A stretch of 64,000 bases of DNA from Alphaproteobacteria bacterium (GTDB lineage Bacteria; Pseudomonadota; Alphaproteobacteria; UBA8366). A model generated the notes under the pieces. That model had not been told where the DNA came from. It saw only the letters and a program-made list of their open reading frames with translations, and did no database searches. Both the position numbers and the translations under genes were made by a program. Positions 42,996 through 51,515 of this stretch are shown piece after piece (position 1 is the stretch's first letter; every line of letters starts with the position of its first letter). The stretch covers positions 1 to 64,000 of the forward strand of contig JANQKC010000025.1 of assembly GCA_028281325.1 (NCBI GenBank), written 5' to 3'.

Positions 42996-43166
42996 CTACT
43001 TGGCCGGCTTGCTCGCCTCACGAAGGCACTGAGCCTTCAACTTTGCGTCCTGGATCTTGGCGCATTTGGCGCTCGCCTTGTCGCCACCGGCGGCAATGGC
43101 CGGGGCAGCGACCGGGCCAGCGATGAATGCGGAGAGGAACAGGACAGGAAGTACTTTGCGAATCAT
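42996..43166 (-). CDS. small secreted protein of unknown function
   Basis: A 56-residue product starts at ATG 43166, with AGGAG upstream. It has a clear signal peptide (MIRKVLPVLFLSAFIAGPVA, cleavage near APAIAA), leaving a mature peptide of about 30 residues that is lysine- and alanine-rich and has two Cys (35 and 47) twelve apart, likely a disulphide. A strong terminator follows. I do not recognise the family; it may be a small periplasmic protein. Confidence 0.7.
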   Translation of the reverse strand: MIRKVLPVLFLSAFIAGPVAAPAIAAGGDKASAKCAKIQDAKLKAQCLREASKPAK

Positions 43167-43236
43167 AGAATGCTCCTATGTAGAGAAAGTTGCGGGTTGG
43201 GACGTGCCGTCAGAAAGGTCCGTGTGCAAATTCACC

Positions 43237-43749
43237 CTAGAACAACGGATCTTCGTGTCGCCACTGGTCGGGCCGGTCGGTTCCCCGCGATACCGGAGCC
43301 CGGGCGTCGGATTTCAGGCGCGTGAGTTGCGCCTGGACGAGTTCTTCGCGCGTCAGGTCGATGCGGATCACCGTGACGTTCGCCCCCGAGACGGAAACGA
43401 CTTCCGCGCGGTAGGGCGAGATCGGAACCGGCGATCCATCCATGTCGGTGGATTCCTTGAGGGCGATCAAAACCTGGGTGACCTTGCCCTCGTTATCGAT
43501 GATCAAGTCGTCCACCTGGCCGATGCGTTCGCCCGATAGGTTCAGGACGTAACTGCCGATCAGCCGATAGGCTTGGTAATACAGTTGCGTGTCGTCACGG
43601 GCGGCGAGCTGTAGTCCGGTCGCGGCGCGCGGCGCGTCGACGGTGTTCGTCTCCATCACGCTGGGGGCCGCGACGGCGGACCCTGCGCCGGCGGCGATCA
43701 ACGCCAATGCTGCTATGTCGGTTCGGCTTGGCTTCTTCAGTAGTCGCAT
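43237..43749 (-). CDS. exported PRC-barrel domain protein
   Basis: The 170-residue protein starts with a signal peptide (ALALIAAGAGSAVAA). Residues about 60-135 form a PRC-barrel: YRLIGSYVLNLSGERIGQVD, then DLIIDNEGKVTQVLIAL and VPISPYRAEVV. PRC-barrels occur in photosynthetic reaction centre H subunits, RimM and many exported stress proteins. The tail is charged. It lies divergent from the ECF sigma gene, which may control it; I see no proof of that. Confidence 0.85.
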   Translation of the reverse strand: MRLLKKPSRTDIAALALIAAGAGSAVAAPSVMETNTVDAPRAATGLQLAARDDTQLYYQAYRLIGSYVLNLSGERIGQVDDLIIDNEGKVTQVLIALKESTDMDGSPVPISPYRAEVVSVSGANVTVIRIDLTREELVQAQLTRLKSDARAPVSRGTDRPDQWRHEDPLF

Positions 43750-44085
43750 CGCTCGATACCTCGATACCCTGTACTCTTGCCATTCGGTCGCGCCGCGTTC
43801 GAGTAACAGTGTCGATCGTGCAACGCGCTGTTCTTGACCACATAGACGGACTGCCGCCGCGGTTATTCCCGGACGAGTGCCGGAAATCCGGAAAATCTTA
43901 ATTTTTGGTGAATTGCCATACCGTCACCGTCTTTGATCACGATGTCGCCGCATTTCCGTCCGAATTGCTGAACACGTTTGGAATAAATCCGCTTCAACGG
44001 CGTCTATGATTCTTGAAGCGCGTGTGTTCATGAACCGTGCGATGCGCAGACACAGAGAACCGGTTGAGAGAACCGACAATGGAAA
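43750..44085. other. divergent gap between the PRC-barrel and sigma factor genes
   Basis: The 336 bases between two divergent genes must hold promoters for both. I searched by eye for the general-stress-type GGAAC-N16-GTT pattern and found no convincing match. No gene, RNA or repeat is evident. Confidence 0.4.
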
Positions 44086-44823
44086 ATGTCAAAACGCGTC
44101 GAATGTTTGGTGGGAAGCGGCATGAACGCATGGAAGAGAGGGGGCACTTTGTTGTTTGGACGGAGTCAACAAACGGCGTCGACCGTTCCGTACCGGACAA
44201 TGCGGGAAGATTCGGTTTTGATCTTCGAGGGACTTGGCTGGGCGATGGACAACGCGTTTCGCCATTGCCGACGCGTCATTGGAACGCTCTTGCCGTTACA
44301 GGAGTACCTCAACGTGCCGGAAACCGGTCCGACCCTCTCATTGCATGTCGCCTCTCTACGACGGTACGCTCAAGCGCTGTCGGGAAATCGCGAAGAAGCG
44401 GACGATCTCGTCCAGGAATGCCTGACCCGCGCGCTCGCACGGACGAAAGCGTGGAACGAAATCCGCAACATCCGCGCCTATCTGTTTACGATCCTTCACA
44501 ACGTTCATGTCGATCGCGTGATCCGAAGTCGGCGCCGTGGCACGGTCGTGCCGCTCGACGTGGTCGAGAACAAGCTGTCATCCCAACCGAACCAGGAGAA
44601 CAGCCTCCGCATCCGGGACTTGGAGCGCGCGCTCCGCATCCTGCCGGAAGACTATCGGCAGGTCGTTTTGCTCGTCGGGTTGGAAGGGATGAGTTACAGG
44701 GAAACCGCCGCAACGCTTGGAATTCCAGTCGGGACGGTAATGTCGCGTCTGTCGCGGGGGCGCGAGACCCTGCGCCAGTTGATGGCGACTGAGTCCCACA
44801 GCAATCTGCGAATGGTAAAATGA
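44086..44823 (+). CDS. ECF-type RNA polymerase sigma factor
   Basis: The sigma domains lie in the last 165 residues: region 2 has RRYAQALSGNREEADDLVQE plus CLTRAL and the NIRAYLFTILHNVHVD core, and region 4 has LERALRILPEDYRQVVLLV, GMSYRETAATLGIPVGTVMS and RLSRGRETLR. The first 75 residues are not typical, so the true start could be 44122, 44200 or 44245; none has a strong ribosome-binding site, and 44086 is the longest option. The stop overlaps the anti-sigma gene start (ATGA). Class unknown. Confidence 0.85.
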   Translation: MSKRVECLVGSGMNAWKRGGTLLFGRSQQTASTVPYRTMREDSVLIFEGLGWAMDNAFRHCRRVIGTLLPLQEYLNVPETGPTLSLHVASLRRYAQALSGNREEADDLVQECLTRALARTKAWNEIRNIRAYLFTILHNVHVDRVIRSRRRGTVVPLDVVENKLSSQPNQENSLRIRDLERALRILPEDYRQVVLLVGLEGMSYRETAATLGIPVGTVMSRLSRGRETLRQLMATESHSNLRMVK

Positions 44824-45941
44824 CCGATATCCATCGAACCGCCAATTCGTCGATCACCGACATCGATCTGCATGCCTATGTCGACGGCGAATTGACCGCC
44901 GCGCGCCGCGCCGAGGTCGAAGCCTATTTGGCCGACGCGCCGGACGCTGCCGAGCGCGTGGAAGAGTTTCGCGCGCTGACCTTGGCGTTGCATGCCCTCG
45001 GCGACGAGGCGGAAGCGTCCCGGAACCCCGAGATCGACGCGTTGACCGCGACGCTGGAGAAAACCATCGGCCGGCGGCGCCTTACCCAGCGATTGATGCG
45101 CGTGGCGGCGGTGTCCGCCTTCATCATCGCCGGGTTCGGCGCGTTCACGACCTATTCGGACCGGCAGGACACACCCGAAGACCGCTTCGTTGCGTTCACC
45201 CAGCAGGCGACCGATGCGCATATCCTGTTCGCCGGCCGCATGGCCGAGCCGAAGGAAGTGCGCGGGGATGAGAGATCCCGGGTGGTTTCCTGGCTCTCGC
45301 AGCGGTTGACCGGCATTCCCTTGCGCGCGCCCGATCTGGCGCCTTTCGGCTACCGGCTCACCGTCGAGCGGATTCTGCCGTCGCGAAACGGGCCGGCGGC
45401 GCAATTGATGTACGAGCACGAGAAGGAGAAACGGCCGGTCACCTTGTTCATCGGCAAGAACCGGGATGCCGGACAGACCGCATTCACTTATGTCCAGAAT
45501 ACGGATGTCGCCGTCTTCTACTGGCAGGACGGCCCGTTCGCCTATAGCTTGGCCGGCGGACTGGAACGGCAGCAGCTACTGGAACTCGCCGAAGAGATCA
45601 GCGCGCAATTGAACTCGGTGCCGCCGTTACCCAACGCGTTCGTGCAGCGGCCGCTGACCGACACCAAGCAGGCGGCGATCATCGAGCCGCCCGCGCCGCC
45701 CATTACGGAAAAGATCGACGCGGTGCCGCAGACGACATCGGCAGAACCGATAACGGCGGCGCCTGCGGATAAGTCGATGATTCAGCCGGTCTCGGATCCG
45801 CAGCCGTCCCTGCCGCAAAGCGGCGCGGCGAACGACAATGCGCCGGAGGCGACGCCGGATGCGGAAAAGACGCCGGCTCTGCCGACGCGTCCCGTACCGT
45901 CAACGGTACCGGCGGACGCAGAGGCGCCGAAGAATACGTGA
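44820..45941 (+). CDS. transmembrane anti-sigma factor
   Basis: The 373-residue protein begins with an anti-sigma N-terminal helix set (DLHAYVDGELTAARRAEVEA), without the His and Cys of a zinc finger. One membrane helix follows (about residues 98-111, VAAVSAFIIAGFGAF), then a periplasmic domain to about 265 and a long Pro/Ala/Thr/Glu-rich tail. Such proteins hold the sigma factor at the membrane until a periplasmic signal. Translation is coupled to the sigma gene by the four-base overlap. The disordered tail is longer than usual. Confidence 0.85.
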   Translation: MTDIHRTANSSITDIDLHAYVDGELTAARRAEVEAYLADAPDAAERVEEFRALTLALHALGDEAEASRNPEIDALTATLEKTIGRRRLTQRLMRVAAVSAFIIAGFGAFTTYSDRQDTPEDRFVAFTQQATDAHILFAGRMAEPKEVRGDERSRVVSWLSQRLTGIPLRAPDLAPFGYRLTVERILPSRNGPAAQLMYEHEKEKRPVTLFIGKNRDAGQTAFTYVQNTDVAVFYWQDGPFAYSLAGGLERQQLLELAEEISAQLNSVPPLPNAFVQRPLTDTKQAAIIEPPAPPITEKIDAVPQTTSAEPITAAPADKSMIQPVSDPQPSLPQSGAANDNAPEATPDAEKTPALPTRPVPSTVPADAEAPKNT

Positions 45942-45944
45942 TCG

Positions 45945-48149
45945 CTAACGGAGCGACAGGGTGCGGAGGCGCAGCGCGTTGCCGATGACCGAGACCGAAC
46001 TCAGGCTCATGGCGACCGCCGCGATCATCGGATTCAACAGCATGCCCGTCAGCGGGTAAAGGATGCCCGCCGCGATCGGGACGCCCAGGCTGTTGTAGAC
46101 GAAGGCCAGGAACAGGTTCTGACGGATGTTGCGCATCGTGGCGGCGCTGAGATGGCGCGCCCGGACGATGCCGTTCAGGTCGCCTTTCACCAACGTCACA
46201 TTCGCGCTCTCGATGGCGACATCCGTTCCCGTGCCCATCGCGATCCCGATATCGGCCTCGGCGAGGGCCGGGGCGTCGTTGACGCCGTCGCCCGCCATCG
46301 CGACGCTGCGGCCTTCGGCGCGCAGACGACGGATAAGATCGCCTTTCTCCGACGGCAGGACGTTGGCATGGATCTCGTCGATGGACAGCCGGCGCGCGAC
46401 GCTTTGCGCGACCAGATCGTGATCGCCGGTCAGCATGACGATGCGCAACCCGTCCCGCCGCAGGGCATCGAGGGCGTCGGCCGTCGTGGATTTGATCGGG
46501 TCGGCAACGGCGATCGCGCCGGCGATTCGGTCCGCCTCTATGACGAAGACGACGGTCGCCCCGTTCCGGCGCGCGGTCTCGGCCCGGTCGGTCCATTGTA
46601 CCGAAAGGGTCGGATTCTGCAGGAGTTTCTCGCTGCCGATGGCGATGCGCCGGCCGTCGAGCATGCCGCTGATGCCCTTGCCGGATTGGGCGGCGAAGTC
46701 GGCGGGATCGGTCAGCGCCAGGCCGCGGTCCCGAGCCGCGGTCACGATGGCGGTCGCGAGCGGATGCTCGCTCTGTTGTTCCAGACTGGCGGCGAGGGTC
46801 AGGACCGTGTCCGCGTCATACCCGTCCGCCGGGTCGATCTGCGTGACCGCCGGTCTGCCTTCCGTCAGCGTCCCGGTCTTGTCCAGAACGAGCGTGTCGA
46901 TCTTTTCGAGACCTTCGAGCGCTTCCGCGTCGCGGATCAATACCCCGGCCTGTGCGCCACGGGCGACGCCGACCGTAATCGACATCGGCGTGGCGAGCCC
47001 CAAGGCGCAGGGACAGGCGATGATGAGGACCGAAACCGCGGCGATCATCGCGTGGGTCAGCGCAGGCGCCGGGCCGATTGCCGTCCAAACGATGAACGCA
47101 ACGATGGCCACGGCTATGACCGTCGGGACGAAATAGCCGGCGACCGTGTCGGCGATGCGCTGGATGGGTGCGCGGCTGCGTTGCGCCGTCGCGACGAGTT
47201 GGACGATCCGGGCCAGCATCGTGTCGCTACCCACATGATCGGCGGTCATCACGAAACTGCCCGTTGTGTTCAAGGTGCCGCCAATGACGGCGTCGCCGGG
47301 GGTCTTCGAAACGGGTGCGGCTTCGCCGGTTACCATCGCTTCGTCGACATTGCTACGGCCGTCAACCACATGACCGTCGACCGGCACTTTCTCGCCCGGT
47401 CGGATACGCAGGCGGTCGCCGACCGCGACCGTTTCGAGGGGCACTGTCTCTTCGATGCCGGACTCCCGAATGACGGTGGCGGTTTCCGGGGCCAGTTTCA
47501 TCAGCGACCGGATGGCCGCGCCGGTGCGGTCGCGGGCCCGTAGTTCCATGATCTGCCCCAACAACACCAGGACGATGATGACGCCCGCCGCCTCGAAATA
47601 GACGTCGACCGTCTGCGCGGTGTTCCGGAAGGTGTCGGGGAATAGGCCCGGCGCAACCGTCGCGACCACGCTATAGCCGTAAGCGACCCCGGTGCCGATG
47701 GCGATCAGCGTGAACATGTTGAGGCTTCGGTTCACCACCGATGCCCAGCCGCGTGTGAAGAAGGGCAGGCCGCACCAAAGAACGATCGGGGTGGCCAGGA
47801 CGAACTGAATCCAATGGTTCATGCTTTGCGGCATGACGTCGTTCAGTCCCAAAAACGGCAGATGCGCCCCCATGCCCAGGATGACCAACGGTACGCCCAA
47901 GATCGCGCCGACCCAAAACCGTCGGCTGAAATCGACATACTCGGGGTTCGGGCCGGTCTCGGCGGTGATGTCCTCGGGCTCGAGCGCCATGCCGCACTCC
48001 GGGCAGTCGCCGGGGCCGATTTGCCGGACCTTCGGATGCATCGGGCAGGTGTAGATCGCGCCCGGATCGACCGTCGCGGTCTCCACGGACATGCCGCAGA
48101 CCGGATCACGACCGGTCATTTGCGCCTCGCGGTGGCTCGATGCATCCAT
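45945..48149 (-). CDS. copA: copper-exporting P1B-type ATPase
   Basis: From ATG 48149 the product is 734 residues. It has no ferredoxin-like CxxC metal domain; instead it starts with a short DPVCGMSVET piece and a heavy-metal-binding domain (YTCPMHPKVRQIGPGDCPEC then GMALEP). Eight membrane segments follow, with the metal site CPC in IIACPCALGLATP, phosphorylation site DKTGTLTEG, and hinge GDGVNDAPALAEADIGIAMG. It exports Cu(I), possibly Ag(I). The frame is open to 48296, but that part overlaps the promoter. A CueR-like promoter lies just upstream. Confidence 0.92.
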   Translation of the reverse strand: MDASSHREAQMTGRDPVCGMSVETATVDPGAIYTCPMHPKVRQIGPGDCPECGMALEPEDITAETGPNPEYVDFSRRFWVGAILGVPLVILGMGAHLPFLGLNDVMPQSMNHWIQFVLATPIVLWCGLPFFTRGWASVVNRSLNMFTLIAIGTGVAYGYSVVATVAPGLFPDTFRNTAQTVDVYFEAAGVIIVLVLLGQIMELRARDRTGAAIRSLMKLAPETATVIRESGIEETVPLETVAVGDRLRIRPGEKVPVDGHVVDGRSNVDEAMVTGEAAPVSKTPGDAVIGGTLNTTGSFVMTADHVGSDTMLARIVQLVATAQRSRAPIQRIADTVAGYFVPTVIAVAIVAFIVWTAIGPAPALTHAMIAAVSVLIIACPCALGLATPMSITVGVARGAQAGVLIRDAEALEGLEKIDTLVLDKTGTLTEGRPAVTQIDPADGYDADTVLTLAASLEQQSEHPLATAIVTAARDRGLALTDPADFAAQSGKGISGMLDGRRIAIGSEKLLQNPTLSVQWTDRAETARRNGATVVFVIEADRIAGAIAVADPIKSTTADALDALRRDGLRIVMLTGDHDLVAQSVARRLSIDEIHANVLPSEKGDLIRRLRAEGRSVAMAGDGVNDAPALAEADIGIAMGTGTDVAIESANVTLVKGDLNGIVRARHLSAATMRNIRQNLFLAFVYNSLGVPIAAGILYPLTGMLLNPMIAAVAMSLSSVSVIGNALRLRTLSLR

Positions 48150-48186
48150 GCGGGAATTCGACTCCCAATAGGTTTTTGCTGAGCTA

Positions 48187-48217
48187 TAAATGGCCCTTCC
48201 AGTGACTAGAAGGTCAA
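48187..48217 (-). promoter_or_regulatory. CueR/MerR-type copper promoter upstream of copA
   Basis: On the minus strand TTGACC (48217-48212) is followed by a dyad, CCTTC nine bases GAAGG (48195-48213), and a weak minus-10 (CATTTA, 48192-48187) at 19-bp spacing. Overlong spacing with a dyad between the elements is the hallmark of MerR-family activated promoters and the CCTTCC/GGAAGG half sites resemble CueR boxes. It sits about 40 bp before the chosen copA start. Confidence 0.65.
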
Positions 48218-48340
48218 GCGCTTTCGGGGGACGGAACGAACTCACGATCCCGAAAAATCGCGCACCGGGGGAAAATCCCTGTTGACCTGACCCCAAAGGC
48301 AGCCCCGATAAGAATACGCAGTTTCCATTTGATGAGGTAA

Positions 48341-49378
48341 ATGATGACGTCTTCCGATGAATTCCTGAGCCCGTCCGAGGCTGCCGATAAGCTCGGCATT
48401 TCCGTCAAAGCCCTCCGTGTTTACGAGCAGCGCGGTTTAATCTTCCCGATGCGCACCGAAATCGGGTGGCGGGCCTATGGTCCGGATGCGATGCGCCGCG
48501 CCGCCGAGATCGTGGCGTTGCGGTCGCTTGGTTTCAGCCTGACGCAGATTGCGCGGGTGCTGAACGACGAGGCCGACGGGTTGGAGGAGGCATTGGCCGC
48601 CCATCAGGTGACATTGGAAAAGCGACTTCAAGAAATCGCCGAGACGGTGGGGCGAATCCGCAGCCTGCGCGACGGCCTCGCCGCCGGCCGCACGCCGACC
48701 GCCGGTGACTTGACCGGGTTACTATCGCAGACGCCCGATCCCGTTGCCGCCATCGACCTCCCGTGGCCGTGGGGCGGCGAGCGGTTCGTCCTGCGCGTTA
48801 TCCGGCCGTTGAACTACATCATCGGCCCGTTGTTCAGCGGCAAGACCAAACTGGCGCAGCGGCTTGCCGAGACGCTGCCGAAGGCGGCTTTTCTCGGCCT
48901 GGACCGGCTGGCCGACGACGGCGCGGCGGTGCGGGCGCGGTTGGAAGCGGACAAAGATCTCAAGTCCCGCGTCGATCGGATCTTGGGCTGGCTCGTCGAG
49001 GACGGCGCCGAGTCGTCGGATGCGCTGACCGCGCTTCTCGTTGCGCTCGAGGCCGATGGGCCGGGCGTCTGGGTGATCGACATGATCGAGCAAGGCCTGG
49101 ATGAAGAGACCCAGCGTGCCCTCATCGCCTATCTACGCCGCCGGGGTGCGGACGCGACGCCGTTATTCCTGATCACCCGGTCTTGCGAAGTCCTGGATAT
49201 GGCATCGGTTGGCCCGCACGAGTCGATCATCCTCTGCCCCGCCAACCACAGCGTGCCCACCTATGTTGCCCCGCATGTCGGCGCGCCGGGCTACGATTCG
49301 GTGATGAGCTGCCTTGCGCCGCCCGCGGTGCGCGCCCGGACCGAAGGCGTCATCGCGTGGCGGCCGGCGGCGGGGTGA
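48341..49378 (+). CDS. MerR family regulator fused to a P-loop domain
   Basis: The 345-residue protein has a MerR winged helix (residues 9-80: LSPSEAADKLGISVKALRVY, RGLIFPMRTEIGWRAYG) and a coiled-coil dimer helix (about 80-115). After a linker comes a domain with a Walker A-like GPLFSGKT (162-169) and a Walker B-like GVWVIDMI (about 246). The usual CueR metal-binding Cys near the C-terminus are absent. It is divergent from copA, but may not be the copper sensor. The P-loop domain suggests ATP or GTP sensing or hydrolysis. Two adjacent ATG codons (48341, 48344) are possible starts. Confidence 0.8.
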   Translation: MMTSSDEFLSPSEAADKLGISVKALRVYEQRGLIFPMRTEIGWRAYGPDAMRRAAEIVALRSLGFSLTQIARVLNDEADGLEEALAAHQVTLEKRLQEIAETVGRIRSLRDGLAAGRTPTAGDLTGLLSQTPDPVAAIDLPWPWGGERFVLRVIRPLNYIIGPLFSGKTKLAQRLAETLPKAAFLGLDRLADDGAAVRARLEADKDLKSRVDRILGWLVEDGAESSDALTALLVALEADGPGVWVIDMIEQGLDEETQRALIAYLRRRGADATPLFLITRSCEVLDMASVGPHESIILCPANHSVPTYVAPHVGAPGYDSVMSCLAPPAVRARTEGVIAWRPAAG

Positions 49379-49478
49379 CGGTCGGCCGCGTGGGGCCGGC
49401 AACATCGCCACAGGAGAAAAGACGACGGCGCGCCGTCGCGGTACACTTCAGGCTCTCAAGCGTTGAAGGAACCGTGCC

Positions 49479-50504
49479 ATGCAGAACCGCCGCATCTATT
49501 TCGTTCAACCGCCCGACGGGCCCGTGACGCCGGCCTGTTATGACACGCGCGACGAGCCTGTGCCGGAACCGGAAGACGGCGACGTTTTGGTGCGTAACAT
49601 CTATCTGTCCTGCGATCCGTATATGCGCGGGCGGATGGGCAACACCGCGAACTATCCGGGGACGGGCGGGTTTAAGCTCGACGCGGTGATCCCGTGCCGC
49701 GCGGTGGGGCAGGTCGCGGCCTCGCGGAACCCGAACTTCACCGAAGGGGATTTCGTCTGGGGCTTCCTCGGATGGGAACTCTATTCGCTGGCGAAGGGCG
49801 GCGGCGATCTGCGGGTGATCGACCCGTCGCTCGGCCCCATCTCGCACGCCATCACGGTCATCGGCATGCCCGGCCTGACGGCGCGAGTCGGCATCCTCGA
49901 CATCGGCAAGCCGAAACCGGGCGAAACCGCTTTCATCTCCGCCGCCAGCGGCGCGGTGGGCAGCGTCGCCGGGCAGATCGCCAAGCAGGAAGGCTGCACC
50001 GTCATCGGCAGCGCCGGCAGCGACCGCAAAGTGCGGCATATCGTGGACGTGCTCGGCTTCGACGCCGCCTTCAATTACAAGACCGTATCCTCGATCGGCG
50101 CGGCGCTGGACGCGCACTGCCCGAACGGCATCGACATCTATTTCGAGAATGTCGGCGGCGAAACTTTGGAGGCGGTGCTCGACCGCATCAACCAGGGCGC
50201 GCGCATTCCCGTTTGCGGTCAGATTTCGCAATACGACAAAACGGAACGGTCCTTACCGAAGAACATCGGCAACGTGGAGGCCAAGGGCGCGGTGATGCGG
50301 AAGTTCAGCATCTACGATCACATGGACCAATACGACGCCTTCCTGCCCTGGATGTCCGAGCGCGTGAAGGACGGGCGGATCGTCTATGTCGAGGACATCG
50401 TCGACGGCTTCGACAACACCATCGACGCTTTCATCGGCATGATGCGGGGCGAGAATCTGGGCAAGCGCCTGGTCCGCGTCAGCGAGGACCCGACGCTTGG
50501 TTAA
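49479..50504 (+). CDS. NADP-dependent oxidoreductase, CurA/leukotriene B4 dehydrogenase type
   Basis: The 341-residue medium-chain reductase lacks the zinc ligands of alcohol dehydrogenases. It has YLSCDPYMRGRM, the nucleotide loop ISAASGAVGSVAGQIAKQEG and the late PVCGQISQYD, as in CurA, YncB and prostaglandin reductase-like proteins that reduce activated double bonds with NADPH. It overlaps convergently by three bases with the amidohydrolase gene. Substrate unknown. Confidence 0.9.
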   Translation: MQNRRIYFVQPPDGPVTPACYDTRDEPVPEPEDGDVLVRNIYLSCDPYMRGRMGNTANYPGTGGFKLDAVIPCRAVGQVAASRNPNFTEGDFVWGFLGWELYSLAKGGGDLRVIDPSLGPISHAITVIGMPGLTARVGILDIGKPKPGETAFISAASGAVGSVAGQIAKQEGCTVIGSAGSDRKVRHIVDVLGFDAAFNYKTVSSIGAALDAHCPNGIDIYFENVGGETLEAVLDRINQGARIPVCGQISQYDKTERSLPKNIGNVEAKGAVMRKFSIYDHMDQYDAFLPWMSERVKDGRIVYVEDIVDGFDNTIDAFIGMMRGENLGKRLVRVSEDPTLG

Positions 50505-51487
50505 TCACTCGATATTCCGAACAGTTTCGCGGCGGTTCCCCCCAAGATTTTCTCCTGGTCGGCGTCGCTTAGGCCGGATTCCCGGATCACCCTGGTCGGG
50601 GCCGGGTCGCCGATGGGGAAGGGATAGTCCGAGCCGAGCATCACCTTGTCCACGCCGACTTTGTTGCAGAGGTAACGCAGCGCGTCGGGTTGGAAGACCA
50701 AGCTGTCGAAATAGCAGTGCCGGAATCCCTCTTCCGGGTCGGCGTATTTGCCGGGGTTGGCGTCGTAGTTGCGGATCAGCCGGCCGAGCGCGAAGGGCAG
50801 GCCGCCGCCGCCGGTGCTGAGCACCGCCTTCATACCGCTGTATTTCACGAAATGGCCGGAGAACAGCAGCCGGGCGCAGGCGGTCGTCATGTCGTTGACC
50901 CGGACGATCGTGTTGACCAGGTCGGGGGCCTGGACACGCGGGTCGCGCAGGTCGAACACCGGGTGGATGACGATGACGGCGCCGCGGTCGGACGCTACCT
51001 CCCAGAACGGGTCCAGGTCCGGGTCGTCCAGGTTGCCGCCGTCGCCCTTCGGCTGCGCCGCGATCATCAGGCCGGGGAAACCGGCGTCCATCGCCTCGTT
51101 CAGGACCGCGGCCGCGAGCTTGCCGTCTTGCATGGGCACGCTGGCGAGCGGCGTCAGGCGCGGCTGGTCCTTGGTCGCTTCCAGCAGATGCTCGTTGATC
51201 ATGCGGCTCCACTCGGCCGCTTCCTCGGCCGGGAGGTCATAGCCGAACATGTCGAGCCAGCCGCCGTTGATCTGATGGTCGATGTCGCGCTCGGTCATCC
51301 ACTGCAGCCGGTTCTCGGTGTCGCGCAGGTTCGGCATGACCGGCCGCGTCGGCTTGCCGCCGGCGAAGGCGAGCTGGAACTTGCCGTCCTCGTGCAGCAG
51401 GTCGACCGACGGGAAGCGCCCGATATTCTTGAGCAGGGCGTCGAACATCTGCTGCGGGGCGAAATGGGCGTGGATATCGATATTCAT
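50501..51487 (-). CDS. amidohydrolase-2 (ACMSD-like) decarboxylase or hydrolase
   Basis: The 328-residue metal enzyme begins MNIDIHAHFAP, with the metal-binding HxH near the start, has the middle VIVIHPVFDLRD histidine and the late Asp in MLGSDYPFPIG. This is the ACMSD/amidohydrolase-2 family, zinc-dependent non-oxidative decarboxylases or hydrolases of aromatic and heterocyclic acids. It lies 28 bp after the molybdenum hydroxylase large subunit on the same strand, so it probably handles that enzyme's product. Confidence 0.88.
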   Translation of the reverse strand: MNIDIHAHFAPQQMFDALLKNIGRFPSVDLLHEDGKFQLAFAGGKPTRPVMPNLRDTENRLQWMTERDIDHQINGGWLDMFGYDLPAEEAAEWSRMINEHLLEATKDQPRLTPLASVPMQDGKLAAAVLNEAMDAGFPGLMIAAQPKGDGGNLDDPDLDPFWEVASDRGAVIVIHPVFDLRDPRVQAPDLVNTIVRVNDMTTACARLLFSGHFVKYSGMKAVLSTGGGGLPFALGRLIRNYDANPGKYADPEEGFRHCYFDSLVFQPDALRYLCNKVGVDKVMLGSDYPFPIGDPAPTRVIRESGLSDADQEKILGGTAAKLFGISSD

Positions 51488-51515
51488 GGGTGTGCCTTCA
51501 AAGCAAGGAACGGGT

